A stretch of 64,000 nucleotides of DNA, taken from positions 186,001-250,000 of the forward strand of contig NZ_AUJB01000008.1 of the NCBI RefSeq assembly GCF_000424005.1, written 5' to 3'. Position 1 is the stretch's first letter, and each line of letters begins with the position of its first letter. Below the pieces are notes generated by a model, which had not been told where the DNA came from, did not search any database, and saw only the letters and a list, made by a program, of their open reading frames with translations. The stretch is from Pseudobutyrivibrio ruminis CF1b (lineage in GTDB: Bacteria; Bacillota; Clostridia; Lachnospirales; Lachnospiraceae). The translations under genes and the position numbers were made by a program. This document shows positions 1-8,757 of this stretch, piece after piece.

Positions 1-1
1 C

Positions 2-913
2 GGTACAGTTGTCCTTACAGAAAGCTCTGAGGAGGTTAATTCGCAGCTTCAAATTGCAGATGACAACGTAACAAGTTCTTCTGCAGCTCTTGAGGAGCTT
101 TCAGCTAACATGGAATCTGTAGTTGGCATTCTTGCATCTATTAATCAGAGTGTAGAGGATGTTAAGGAAGCTGCTGAGAAGATTACAAATCAGGCTGAGG
201 AAGGCGCGCAGACAGCAAACGAAATTAAGACTGAGGCAGATGAGCTTCAGATTAAGGTTAATACCAAGAAGTCAGATGTAGGCATTAAGATGGCAAATCT
301 TTCAGAGACACTTGAAAAGTCAGTTAAGGATTCAGAGAAAGTTGATCAGATTAGTGATCTTACAAATGATATTTTGGACATTGCCAGCCAGACAAATCTT
401 CTTGCTCTTAATGCTTCTATTGAGGCTGCAAGAGCAGGTGAAGCAGGAAAGGGCTTCGCAGTTGTTGCTGATGAGATTAGTAAGCTTGCTGCTAATTCAA
501 GACAGACCGCAGCTACTATTCAGGAGATAGCCAGTGAAGTTACAGCGGCAGTTAAGACTTTGGCTTCCAGTGCAGAAGAGGTTCTTGATTTCATCAATGG
601 AACTGTAATCGGAGATTATGATGAGTTCGTTGATACTGGCGAGAAGTATGGACATACTGCAGAAGTTATGAACGAGATGCTTACTGAGTTTACAGAAAAA
701 GCTGAGAGCCTCAACGTGATAATGAAAGATATGGTTGATTCTGTAGATACAATTACAAATTCCGTTCAGGAGAGCTCTACAGCAATTACAATGAGTGCTG
801 AAAATTCGGCTGAGATTGTTACCGGTATCAAGAACATTTTCAAAGCAATGGACAAGAATACCGAGGTTACAGAGCAGCTGAACGATACAACTCAGAAATT
901 TACATCTCTGTAA
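2..913 (+). CDS. Methyl-accepting chemotaxis protein, C-terminal part (5' end outside window)
   Basis: The reading frame is open from the first bases of the window, so this is the 3' part of a longer gene and no true start is visible. The protein is a long, heptad-rich coiled coil carrying the highly conserved hairpin tip of chemoreceptors ([18 protein letters not shown] followed by [15 protein letters not shown], around codons 130-165 of the visible part). In this family the tip binds CheA and CheW and transmits ligand state from the membrane to the flagellar motor. The sensor domain, any membrane segments and HAMP domain lie upstream of the window. A strong terminator follows, so it ends its transcription unit. 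Confidence 0.95.
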   Translation, partial: GTVVLTESSEEVNSQLQIADDNVTSSSAALEELSANMESVVGILASINQSVEDVKEAAEKITNQAEEGAQTANEIKTEADELQIKVNTKKSDVGIKMANLSETLEKSVKDSEKVDQISDLTNDILDIASQTNLLALNASIEAARAGEAGKGFAVVADEISKLAANSRQTAATIQEIASEVTAAVKTLASSAEEVLDFINGTVIGDYDEFVDTGEKYGHTAEVMNEMLTEFTEKAESLNVIMKDMVDSVDTITNSVQESSTAITMSAENSAEIVTGIKNIFKAMDKNTEVTEQLNDTTQKFTSL

Positions 914-963
914 AATAATAGTTGCAATTAGATTTGGTGCAACGTATAATACGGACATGGGTT

Positions 964-1005
964 AAAAGGTTTTCGCTTATTATGGCGAAAACCTTTTGTT
1001 GTCTA
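964..1005 (+). terminator. Intrinsic terminator of the chemoreceptor gene
   Basis: A perfect 13-bp stem (AAAAGGTTTTCGC at 964-976 with its complement at 985-997) closes an 8-nt loop. It is followed by a T-rich stretch, though not an uninterrupted U-run. Confidence 0.75.
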
Positions 1006-1088
1006 AAATTCTTTTTTATCTCTTTTTATCCCCAACAAAAGGTTCGAGCTCTGTAATTATAGTTTTATGTAGTAGAGAGAGGTCGACG

Positions 1089-3341
1089 ATGACAATTGGA
1101 AATAAATATAGAATAACTGTGCTTACCAGCAGGCTTATTCGAATGGAGTATCAGGCTGATTATGATTTTGTTGATGCCCCAACTCAGATGGTGGTGAACA
1201 GATCATTTCCTAAGGTGGAGTACACAACCCTTCACAAGGATGGACTCCTTATTTTAGAGACAGATGATTTGATTTTTAAATACGATGGCAGGGAGTTTTC
1301 CACAGATGGTCTGACTATTGAGCTAAAAGAAAACGGCGAGGTTTGGCATTATAGCATCGTATATGGTAATTCTGACAGAAATCTTTACGGCACTGCCCGT
1401 ACACTTGATAACGCAGATGGTGGTGTCTGTCTTGAATATGGAATTTTTGGAGAAAAGGGTTTTGCTGTCCTTGATGACAGTGACAGTGCATTGCTGATTG
1501 ATGGAGAATTTGTAGCAAGAGAAAATAAAGGGCATGATCTTTATTTCTTTGGATATGGAAAGGATTACAGAGGCGGATTGAAGGATTTCTTCACACTCTG
1601 TGGAAAAACACCTATGCTGCCTAGATATGCGCTTGGCAACTGGTGGAGCCGTTATTATGCCTATTCAGCAGAGGAATACAATCAGCTTTTAGATAAAATG
1701 GAGCAGGAGAATATCCCTGTTTCAGTGGCAGTTTTGGATATGGACTGGCATGTTACAAATGTTGATCCAAAGTACGGAACTGGCTGGACAGGCTATACCT
1801 GGAATGAAGATTTATTTCCGGATTATAAGGGCTTTTTGAAGGGACTAAAAAATAGGGGACTTGCAACAACACTTAATTTACATCCAGCAGATGGAATCAG
1901 AGCATTTGAGTCAATGTATGAAAAGATGGCAAAGAGACTGGGAGTGGATCCTGCCAGTGAAAGACCAATTGAATTTGATTTTTCAGATGCTGAATTTAGA
2001 AAAGCTTATTTTGATATAGTAATGGATCCTTATGAGGATGAAGGTGTGGATTTCTGGTGGATTGACTGGCAGCAGGGCACCGGAGAGGAAAATGCTGTAG
2101 ACCCATTATTTCTTTTGAATCATTATCACTATGAGGATTCAAACAGAGGTACTCGCCGTGGAATGATTTTCTCTCGCTATGGTGGAGTGGGAAGCCACAG
2201 ATATCCTGTGGGATTTTCAGGAGATACTGTAGCTACATGGAAGAGTCTGGATTTCCAGCCTTATTTCACAGCGTTGTCTTCAAATATTGGATATGGCTGG
2301 TGGAGCCATGACATCGGTGGCCATATGATGGGAACAAAGGATGAGGAGCGTCTTATCAGATGGATTCAGTTTGGTGTGTTTTCACCAATTATGAGACTAC
2401 ACAGTAGCTGCAGCCCATTCTTTAACAAGGAGCCTTGGAATGTTTCTGAGCCTTATAGAAGAGTTATGGGAGAATTTATGCGCCTTCGTCATCAGCTGAT
2501 TCCATACATCTATTCTATGAATTATAAGATGTACACAGATGGTCAGATGCTTTTGGAACCAATGTATTATCGTATAAACGATAAGAAGGAAGCTTACGAG
2601 GTAGGAAATGAATATTTCTTTGGAGATAATCTTTTGGTAGGAGCAATTACTGAAAAGACAGATGATAATCTCCGTATGGCAAAGGCAAATATGCTTATTC
2701 CAGAGGGCGTCTGGTTCGATATTTTCACAGGCTACAGATATACAGAAGGCAGAAGAAATCTTTACAGAACAATTGATTCCATTCCAGTTCTTATTAAGGC
2801 TGGTGGAATAGTGCCATTATCATTGAATGTTGGAAATGATGTAAGTAATCCAGTAAACATTAAACTTCTTATCGGTGCTGGAGAAAATGGTGAGTTTACC
2901 ATGTTTGAGGATGATGGTTGCAGCAAGAACTTTGAAAATGGAGATTTTGTAACCACAAGATTTACCACTGAATATATTAGTGATAGGAATGTCACTCGTG
3001 TAGTTATCCATGGGGCAGAGGGCAATCTTGCACTTATTCCAGAAAAACGTATATACGAAATCCAGGTTATTGGTCTGGAAGGAAAAGTGGAGAACCATAT
3101 TACTCCTGAGATTCCAGTTCAGCAGGATTATATTTGGGAGATTGAAGGAAGGCTTAAAGAGGAAAATGATATTGAGCAAGCAGCTTTTTCTATCCTTGAG
3201 AATGGCTGGATGGATATCTTGGAAAAGGAGAGAACCTTTGATGCAGTCAGAAGCTGTAAGTCTATGGATGAGCTAAAGCAGTGGATTTCAGGTGCTAATA
3301 TTAACCTTATGGTTAAGGATGCTTTGCTTGAGTTAATGTAG
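1089..3341 (+). CDS. GH31 alpha-glucosidase
   Basis: This 750-residue protein has no signal peptide, so it probably hydrolyses imported maltodextrins or isomalto-oligosaccharides in the cytoplasm. The GH31 barrel is clear: NWWSRYYAYS and the region ending LDMDWH, then FWWIDWQQG with the expected nucleophile Asp326, and FSGDTVATW with the expected acid/base Asp379. A C-terminal beta-domain and an all-alpha tail follow. The frame is open further upstream, but ATG 1089 is chosen because a GAGAGAGG ribosome binding site lies 6 nt before it and the protein then starts at the N-terminal GH31 beta-sandwich. It lies just upstream of a LacI regulator and a maltodextrin ABC operon, which supports a role in starch-derived sugar use. 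Exact linkage specificity cannot be read from the sequence. Confidence 0.93.
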   Translation: MTIGNKYRITVLTSRLIRMEYQADYDFVDAPTQMVVNRSFPKVEYTTLHKDGLLILETDDLIFKYDGREFSTDGLTIELKENGEVWHYSIVYGNSDRNLYGTARTLDNADGGVCLEYGIFGEKGFAVLDDSDSALLIDGEFVARENKGHDLYFFGYGKDYRGGLKDFFTLCGKTPMLPRYALGNWWSRYYAYSAEEYNQLLDKMEQENIPVSVAVLDMDWHVTNVDPKYGTGWTGYTWNEDLFPDYKGFLKGLKNRGLATTLNLHPADGIRAFESMYEKMAKRLGVDPASERPIEFDFSDAEFRKAYFDIVMDPYEDEGVDFWWIDWQQGTGEENAVDPLFLLNHYHYEDSNRGTRRGMIFSRYGGVGSHRYPVGFSGDTVATWKSLDFQPYFTALSSNIGYGWWSHDIGGHMMGTKDEERLIRWIQFGVFSPIMRLHSSCSPFFNKEPWNVSEPYRRVMGEFMRLRHQLIPYIYSMNYKMYTDGQMLLEPMYYRINDKKEAYEVGNEYFFGDNLLVGAITEKTDDNLRMAKANMLIPEGVWFDIFTGYRYTEGRRNLYRTIDSIPVLIKAGGIVPLSLNVGNDVSNPVNIKLLIGAGENGEFTMFEDDGCSKNFENGDFVTTRFTTEYISDRNVTRVVIHGAEGNLALIPEKRIYEIQVIGLEGKVENHITPEIPVQQDYIWEIEGRLKEENDIEQAAFSILENGWMDILEKERTFDAVRSCKSMDELKQWISGANINLMVKDALLELM

Positions 3342-3350
3342 GTGAATTAA

Positions 3351-3402
3351 TTGACAATCAATTGGCAAAAGGCTTATAGTTATTAGTGGTTAATCGTTTA
3401 AT
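3351..3402 (+). promoter_or_regulatory. Promoter and LacI-type operator of the regulator gene
   Basis: TTGACA (3351-3356) and TTATAG (3374-3379) are separated by 17 nt. Immediately downstream, at the probable transcription start, is GTTAATCGTTTAAT (3389-3402), which matches the TTAAnCGnTTAA pattern of the operator upstream of the binding-protein gene at 4595. Placement suggests autorepression. Confidence 0.7.
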
Positions 3403-3421
3403 CTAAGAATGGGGAATAAAG

Positions 3422-4435
3422 ATGAATTTAAAAGATATTGCGGCACTTGCCGGGGTTAGTACCGCTACAGTGTCAAATGTTCTAAATGGTAACAATAGCA
3501 AGGTTTCTCAGGAAACCAGAGAAAAAATAGAAAAAATCATCAAAGAAGTAGACTATAAGCCAAATGCCATGGCCCGCTCTCTGGCTAAAAAGGAGAGTAA
3601 GATTCTGGGCCTGGTGGTTCCATATATAGGGGCTGAGGATGATTTCCTCATGAACCCATACTATGCCCGCATGGTGGCTGCCATCGAGCGTTTTGTAAGA
3701 AACAGGGATTATTATCTGATGTTAAGATGTGTTCCAGATTGCAGGGCGGTAATACCTCTGCTTTCTTCATGGAATGTGGATGGAGCATTTTTCCTTGGTG
3801 TAATGGAAAAGGATGTGGCAGAAATACAGGACGCTCTGGGTGCGCCTGTAGTATTTCTTGATACATATTCAGACATCAAGGATACAGTTAATGTTGGTCT
3901 GGATGACTATAGAGGTGGATATCTTTCTGCCAGATATCTGGCTGGAAAGGGGCATAGAAATATAGCTTTAGTCTGCCCTGACTATCATGAGGCAGGAGTA
4001 GTAAGAGAGCGATATCTGGGCTTTACTGCAGCCCTGAAGGAGCTTGATATAGATTTTACTGAGGATGATGTTTTCAAGGTAGATACTATATACAAAAACG
4101 CAGTAAGCGTAGGCCTGGATGTAATGCTGGCAAAGAAGAAATACACTGCGGTAGCCACTATGTCTGACGTGGTTGCCTTTGGTGTAGTGGAAGGAATAAA
4201 GCAGTGCGGTCTTAAGGTGCCGGAGGATATTTCCGTGGTAGGCTTTGATAATTTACCGGAGTGTGAATTTATGACACCTAAGCTTACTACAATCTCTCAG
4301 GATTTTGCTGCAAAGGCCAAGGCAGCTGTGGAAGGAATGTTCATGATTCTTGAGGGCCAAAAGGATGGCGGAGAGGATCTGCATCTGCCGGTACAGCTGA
4401 TAGAACGCCAGTCAGTTAAAGATATAAGTGAATAA
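3422..4435 (+). CDS. LacI-family transcriptional regulator (maltodextrin/starch locus)
   Basis: The 337-residue protein starts with a typical LacI helix-turn-helix (LKDIAALAGVSTATVSNVLNG) and hinge helix (YKPNAMARSLAKK), followed by a periplasmic-binding-protein-like sensor domain. A GGGGAA ribosome binding site precedes the ATG. It sits between a GH31 alpha-glucosidase and a sugar ABC transporter; matching palindromes with a central CG lie at its own promoter (3389-3402) and at the transporter promoter (4595-4608). The inference is a MalR-like repressor released by maltose or a maltodextrin. LacI members can also activate, so the direction of control is not certain. Confidence 0.92.
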   Translation: MNLKDIAALAGVSTATVSNVLNGNNSKVSQETREKIEKIIKEVDYKPNAMARSLAKKESKILGLVVPYIGAEDDFLMNPYYARMVAAIERFVRNRDYYLMLRCVPDCRAVIPLLSSWNVDGAFFLGVMEKDVAEIQDALGAPVVFLDTYSDIKDTVNVGLDDYRGGYLSARYLAGKGHRNIALVCPDYHEAGVVRERYLGFTAALKELDIDFTEDDVFKVDTIYKNAVSVGLDVMLAKKKYTAVATMSDVVAFGVVEGIKQCGLKVPEDISVVGFDNLPECEFMTPKLTTISQDFAAKAKAAVEGMFMILEGQKDGGEDLHLPVQLIERQSVKDISE

Positions 4436-4441
4436 AAAAGA

Positions 4442-4467
4442 GTCAGCGCAGCTGACGGATGAGGTGT
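4442..4467. repeat. Small hairpin element ending GGATGAGGTGT (possible REP-like copy)
   Basis: A short stem (GTCAGC, loop GCA, GCTGAC) is followed by GGATGAGGTGT directly before the terminator. A related arrangement, ending GGATGATGTGT, occurs before the terminator at 14663. The sequence resembles intergenic repeats seen in gut Firmicutes genomes, but this is from memory. Confidence 0.4.
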
Positions 4468-4500
4468 AAGGCTTCCCATTTTTGGGGAAGCCTTTTTTGT
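4468..4500 (+). terminator. Intrinsic terminator of the LacI gene
   Basis: AAGGCTTCCC (4468-4477) pairs with GGGAAGCCTT (4485-4494), and a T-run follows the stem. Confidence 0.9.
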
Positions 4501-4562
4501 ATTTTTTAGCCAAATTAAATTGGTCTCTTTTTGTCAATTAATCACAAAATAAAAAATCCCTC

Positions 4563-4608
4563 TTGACGATTTGGGGTTCGATGACTATATTTTAGTTAAG
4601 CGATTAAC
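4563..4608 (+). promoter_or_regulatory. Promoter and operator of the maltodextrin ABC operon
   Basis: TTGACG (4563-4568), a 17-nt spacer and TATATT (4586-4591) form a good sigma-A promoter. GTTAAGCGATTAAC (4595-4608), a near-perfect palindrome centred on CG, overlaps the expected start site. It shares TTAAnCGnTTAA with the site before the LacI gene. Confidence 0.8.
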
Positions 4609-4704
4609 CTAAAACAAACCCAATGAAACAAATGAAGAAGATTGTTTAACTTCTCAAATGGAGTTAAACGCAAAACCAAAGAAAAGGTATGGAGGGAACA
4701 AAGA

Positions 4705-5973
4705 ATGAAAATGAAAAGATTAGTAGCTACCATGCTTTCAGCTGCAATGGTAGCAGGCACAGTGACAGGCTGTGGAGCTAACAGCGGAAGTAGCGAGGGT
4801 AGCGCTACAGCTTCTACAGCTCAGGAGGGAGAGACACAGGATGTCACACTTAAGATCTGGGTACCTGAAGAAGAGGTAGAGATTACAGATGCAATGGTAA
4901 AAAAGTTTGATGAGATTCATGAACAATTTAACATCACTTATGAGATTGCAGTAGTCGGTATAGACGAGGCGCCACAGGCACTTGATACAGATGCTGATAC
5001 AGCAGCAGATATTTTCTATACGCCATCAGGTGGTGTAGCTGATCTTGCAGGAAAGGGACTTCTTCTTCCAATCACTAAGGATTACGAAGAAATCAAAGAT
5101 GAGCTTCCAGAGAGTGCATTAAATGCAGTTACAGTGGATGACATCACATATGCAGTTCCATTTTCACCAAACACATTCTTTATGTATTACAACAAAGATC
5201 TTCTTACAGAAGAAGAGGTGAAGGATCTGGATACTATCATGGCTAAGGATTTAGGAGATGGAAAGTACAACTTCAGTACACACATCACTGATTCATGGTA
5301 CTCAGAGATGTTCTTCCTTGGAAATGGATGTACATTATTCGGTGATGACGGTAAGGATGCAACAGATTGCACATTCAACAACGAAGCAGGTCTTGCAGCA
5401 GGTCAGTATGTAATTGATCTTGTTAAAAATCCTAAATACATCGAGGACTTGGATGGTGCAGGCGGTTCTGAATTTAAGGCAGGAAACCTTGGTGCTATCA
5501 CATCTGGTGCATGGTCAGCACCAGAGTTTAGAGAGGCTCTTGGCGATAAGCTCGGCGCAGTAGCGCTTCCTACAGCTACAATCGCAGGCAATAAGGTGCA
5601 GCTTTCAAACTTCGTTGATTTCAAGACAATCACTGTAAAGTCAAATACACAGTATCCACTTGCAGCACAGCAGCTTGCAGTATTTATGGGAAATGCAGAG
5701 AACTGTCTTACAAGATATGAGAATCAGGGAGATATTCCAGTGCTTGAGTCATTGGCTTCTAGCGACGCAATCTCAGCTGATTTCGTAGCAAAGGCACTTA
5801 ATGAGCAGGCATCTTACGCGACAAACCAGCCAAGCATTCCTAAGATGGGAGACTACTGGGATCCTATGAAGGCTCTTGGCGAAGGAATCTACTATGGTGA
5901 TATTACATCAGCAAACCTTCAGGCTCAGCTTGATTCATTAGTAGACAGCATTACAGGAACTCTTACAGAATAG
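4705..5973 (+). CDS. Maltodextrin-type ABC transporter substrate-binding lipoprotein
   Basis: This 422-residue extracellular solute-binding protein (family 1, MalE-like) captures a sugar for the two permeases encoded next. The N-terminus has a lysine-rich start, hydrophobic core and lipobox VTGC with lipidated Cys23, followed by a Ser/Gly/Thr linker. ATG 4705 is preferred over in-frame upstream codons because GGAGGG lies 8 nt before it and it gives a normal lipoprotein signal. No ATPase gene is in the operon. The substrate is inferred from the neighbouring alpha-glucosidase and amylase. Confidence 0.9.
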   Translation: MKMKRLVATMLSAAMVAGTVTGCGANSGSSEGSATASTAQEGETQDVTLKIWVPEEEVEITDAMVKKFDEIHEQFNITYEIAVVGIDEAPQALDTDADTAADIFYTPSGGVADLAGKGLLLPITKDYEEIKDELPESALNAVTVDDITYAVPFSPNTFFMYYNKDLLTEEEVKDLDTIMAKDLGDGKYNFSTHITDSWYSEMFFLGNGCTLFGDDGKDATDCTFNNEAGLAAGQYVIDLVKNPKYIEDLDGAGGSEFKAGNLGAITSGAWSAPEFREALGDKLGAVALPTATIAGNKVQLSNFVDFKTITVKSNTQYPLAAQQLAVFMGNAENCLTRYENQGDIPVLESLASSDAISADFVAKALNEQASYATNQPSIPKMGDYWDPMKALGEGIYYGDITSANLQAQLDSLVDSITGTLTE

Positions 5974-5984
5974 AAGAAATTATT

Positions 5985-7304
5985 ATGATTAAGGATATTT
6001 ATACAAAATTATCATATGTGGTCTGGGGTCTTTTAAATATTATCCACGGACAGATAGTTAAAGGTTTGATTTTTCTTTCATTAGAAATTTCATACATACT
6101 CTTCATGATTATTAGCGGGGCGAGAAATCTCGCCCAGCTAATCACTCTTGGTGACAAGCTGCAGGGTATGAATTTCAATGAGGAAATCGGAATATACGAA
6201 ATGACAGCTGGAGATAACTCCATGTTGATTCTTCTCTACGGAGTAATCACAATAGTCATTTCATGTGTTGTTATATCAATTGGATTATTTTCAGTTTCAT
6301 CTGGAAAGGCTGCCAGAGACAGAGCTTTGGCAGGAAAACATAACAACAACTTTTTGGAGGATGTAAGAAGTCTTTCAAACAATAACATCAGATTTTTATT
6401 ACTCAGTGTTCCAGTGGTTGGACTTATCGTATTTACGGTAATGCCACTTCTGTACATGATTCTGATGGCTTTTACAAACTACGATCAGAATCATCAGCCA
6501 CCGGGAAATCTTTTTGACTGGGTAGGAATAAAGAACTTTATAACATTGCTTTCTACAGGCGACAGACTGGCATCTACATTCTGGCCTGTACTTGGCTGGA
6601 CTCTTGTATGGGGATTTGCAGCCACATTTACCTGCTATTTTGGTGGAATGATTTTAGCAATGATTATCAATTCAAAAGGAATTAGATTTAAGAAGTTCTG
6701 GAGAACGATATTCGTATTTACCATGGCAATACCAGGTTTTATCTCACTCAGAGTAGTGGCTACTATGCTGGGTGAAAAAGGAATATTCAATGTGCTTCTT
6801 CAGCAGTGGGGATTTACCAATGCAGCACTTCCATTTTTATCAAATGCTACATGGGCCAGATTTTCAGTTATCATTGTAAATTTCTGGATAGGTGTTCCAG
6901 TTACAATGTTGATGGTGAGCGGCATATTAATGAATATTCCAGGGGAATTATATGAGGCAGCTAGAATCGATGGAGCAGGACCTGTGACCATGTTTAGGAA
7001 GATTACCTTCCCATATATGTGGTTCGTAACTACTCCATATCTGATTTCAAACCTGATTAGCAACTTTAATAATTTCAACACTATTTACTTCCTGACAGCA
7101 GGTGAACCACACACACTTGATTACTATAAGGGTGCAGGAAAGACAGACCTTTTAGTTACCTGGTTGTACAAGCTGACTAAGGATAGTAACGACTTTAATT
7201 TGGCGGCAACAATTGGAATTATTATCTTTGTTATTTCAGCGATTTTCACCCTGATTTCATTTTCAAGGTCGAATTCACTTAAGAATGAGGAGGGATTCAG
7301 CTGA
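5985..7304 (+). CDS. Maltodextrin ABC transporter permease (MalF-like)
   Basis: This 439-residue integral membrane protein has two N-terminal hydrophobic hairpins before the canonical MalF-type permease core. The cytoplasmic EAA loop that docks on the ATPase is visible as EAARIDGAGPVTMFRKITFP near residues 324-343. It starts 12 nt after the binding-protein stop with only a weak ribosome binding site, and its stop overlaps the next start, so it is translated within the operon. The partner ATPase must be encoded elsewhere. Confidence 0.9.
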   Translation: MIKDIYTKLSYVVWGLLNIIHGQIVKGLIFLSLEISYILFMIISGARNLAQLITLGDKLQGMNFNEEIGIYEMTAGDNSMLILLYGVITIVISCVVISIGLFSVSSGKAARDRALAGKHNNNFLEDVRSLSNNNIRFLLLSVPVVGLIVFTVMPLLYMILMAFTNYDQNHQPPGNLFDWVGIKNFITLLSTGDRLASTFWPVLGWTLVWGFAATFTCYFGGMILAMIINSKGIRFKKFWRTIFVFTMAIPGFISLRVVATMLGEKGIFNVLLQQWGFTNAALPFLSNATWARFSVIIVNFWIGVPVTMLMVSGILMNIPGELYEAARIDGAGPVTMFRKITFPYMWFVTTPYLISNLISNFNNFNTIYFLTAGEPHTLDYYKGAGKTDLLVTWLYKLTKDSNDFNLAATIGIIIFVISAIFTLISFSRSNSLKNEEGFS

Positions 7305-8566
7305 TGAAAAAAGCGGTTATAGGATTAAATATAAAGTATTTCACAAGGGCAGTTTTATTTGGCGTATTGCAGTTTATCTGCTTATTCCTCCCTTATGTGA
7401 ATTTAAACGGCGACAAGCTTAACTTTTTTAAGATAGCAGGAATGTTAGCAGGCGCAGATGGCGCAAGCAGACTCAATGTAGTGGTCTATGGAACTATCGT
7501 ATTTACGATATTATCTTTTGCATTTGTGGTTGTGAACTTAATCTCAAAATCAAAGGTAAAAGTACAGATATGGCAGTGCCTTCAGGCAATTAACACGGCT
7601 GCTATCACAATCTTATTGTTTTCTACAAAAACAATAGTTGAAAAGGCTGGACTGGCATCTGGATTTTTAAACAGAAATCTTGGAGCAGGTTATTTCGGCG
7701 GATTGATATTTGCTTTTTTGACATTAATCTTTGTTATGAAGGTAAATGAGACCAACACAGGCTACATTGTACTGACTATCATGGGAATAATCTGGATGTT
7801 TCCAATTCTTTGGATTTTACTTACAGCACTTCGTGCGGAACAGGGATATTATGTAGGATATTTCTTCCCAAAGGGACTTACACTTTCTAATTTTACAAAG
7901 TTATTTGCCAAGGATAGCGTAATTCCATTCGGAAAATGGTGGGTAAACACATTTATAGTGGCTATCTGTGGATGTGTGTTAAATACACTGATTATTCTTG
8001 CTACATCCTTTACACTGAGCCGTACAAGATTCGCAGGACGAAAAGCATTTATGAACGTGCTTATGATTATTGGTTTGTTCCCAGGATTTATGTCGCTGAT
8101 TGCAGTTTATAACATCCTTAAGGGAATCGGACTTAATCAGTCACTTGTGGCACTTATCATTGTAAGTGCAGCGGGAGCGGCTATGGGATATCACGTAAGC
8201 AAAGGATTCTTTGATACTATTCCAAGAGCTGTTGATGAGGCTGCAATAATTGACGGGGCATCACGCTTACAGATTTTTACTCACATTACATTGCCTCTTT
8301 CAAAGTCAATTATCGTATATACGGCACTTGTTAATTTCCTTGCAGCATGGTCGGATTACATTTTCCCAAGTATGCTGTTTGGCGATAAGCAAAGCTCGTA
8401 CACAGTTGCAGTAGGTTTATACTGGCTGACAGATTTCAGACGTATCGACAGATACTATACACAGTTTGCTGCCGGGGCAGTGATAGTAGCAATACCTATT
8501 GTCATTCTATTTATATGGTTACAGAAGTTTTATGTAGAAGGATTATCCGGTTCTGTAAAAGGTTAA
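7304..8566 (+). CDS. Maltodextrin ABC transporter permease (MalG-like, N-terminally extended)
   Basis: The 420-residue protein carries the MalG permease core in its C-terminal two thirds, with the EAA loop DEAAIIDGASRLQIFTHITL. It is about 130 residues longer than usual MalG proteins (around 280-300 residues); the extra N-terminus contains about four hydrophobic segments. ATG 7304 overlaps the preceding TGA by one base and has a GAGGAGGG ribosome binding site, indicating translational coupling. Confidence 0.9.
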   Translation: MKKAVIGLNIKYFTRAVLFGVLQFICLFLPYVNLNGDKLNFFKIAGMLAGADGASRLNVVVYGTIVFTILSFAFVVVNLISKSKVKVQIWQCLQAINTAAITILLFSTKTIVEKAGLASGFLNRNLGAGYFGGLIFAFLTLIFVMKVNETNTGYIVLTIMGIIWMFPILWILLTALRAEQGYYVGYFFPKGLTLSNFTKLFAKDSVIPFGKWWVNTFIVAICGCVLNTLIILATSFTLSRTRFAGRKAFMNVLMIIGLFPGFMSLIAVYNILKGIGLNQSLVALIIVSAAGAAMGYHVSKGFFDTIPRAVDEAAIIDGASRLQIFTHITLPLSKSIIVYTALVNFLAAWSDYIFPSMLFGDKQSSYTVAVGLYWLTDFRRIDRYYTQFAAGAVIVAIPIVILFIWLQKFYVEGLSGSVKG

Positions 8567-8571
8567 ATTAC

Positions 8572-8706
8572 ATGCGCAACTCTATTATGGGGTTGCGCAT
8601 TAAAATGACAAAATAATGCTATTGACCTTTTTGTGTCAAAGCCTTATATTTTAAATTAATGGGGGAAGGAAATCTCTAAAAATACTTATGCGCAAGTAGT
8701 TGCGCA
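8572..8706 (+). promoter_or_regulatory. Amylase promoter bracketed by two TGCGCAA inverted repeats
   Basis: TTGACC (8622-8627), a 17-nt spacer and TATATT (8645-8650) make an independent promoter for the amylase. Upstream, ATGCGCAAC (8572-8580) pairs with GTTGCGCAT (8592-8600); it has no U-run, so it is a poor terminator. Downstream, TGCGCAAGTAGTTGCGCA (8689-8706) lies in the 5' leader. The same heptamer therefore occurs four times around one promoter, which could be an operator pair or an RNA structure. Confidence 0.55.
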
Positions 8707-8757
8707 GATGCCTTAGGCAAGCATCAGAGAACCAGTATGTTTAGGGAGGTCAAATTA

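Noticed and set aside
996-1088. Upstream extension of the GH31 enzyme as a signal peptide
   Set aside because: Its first codon overlaps the preceding terminator stem, there is no ribosome binding site, and ATG 1089 has a strong one.
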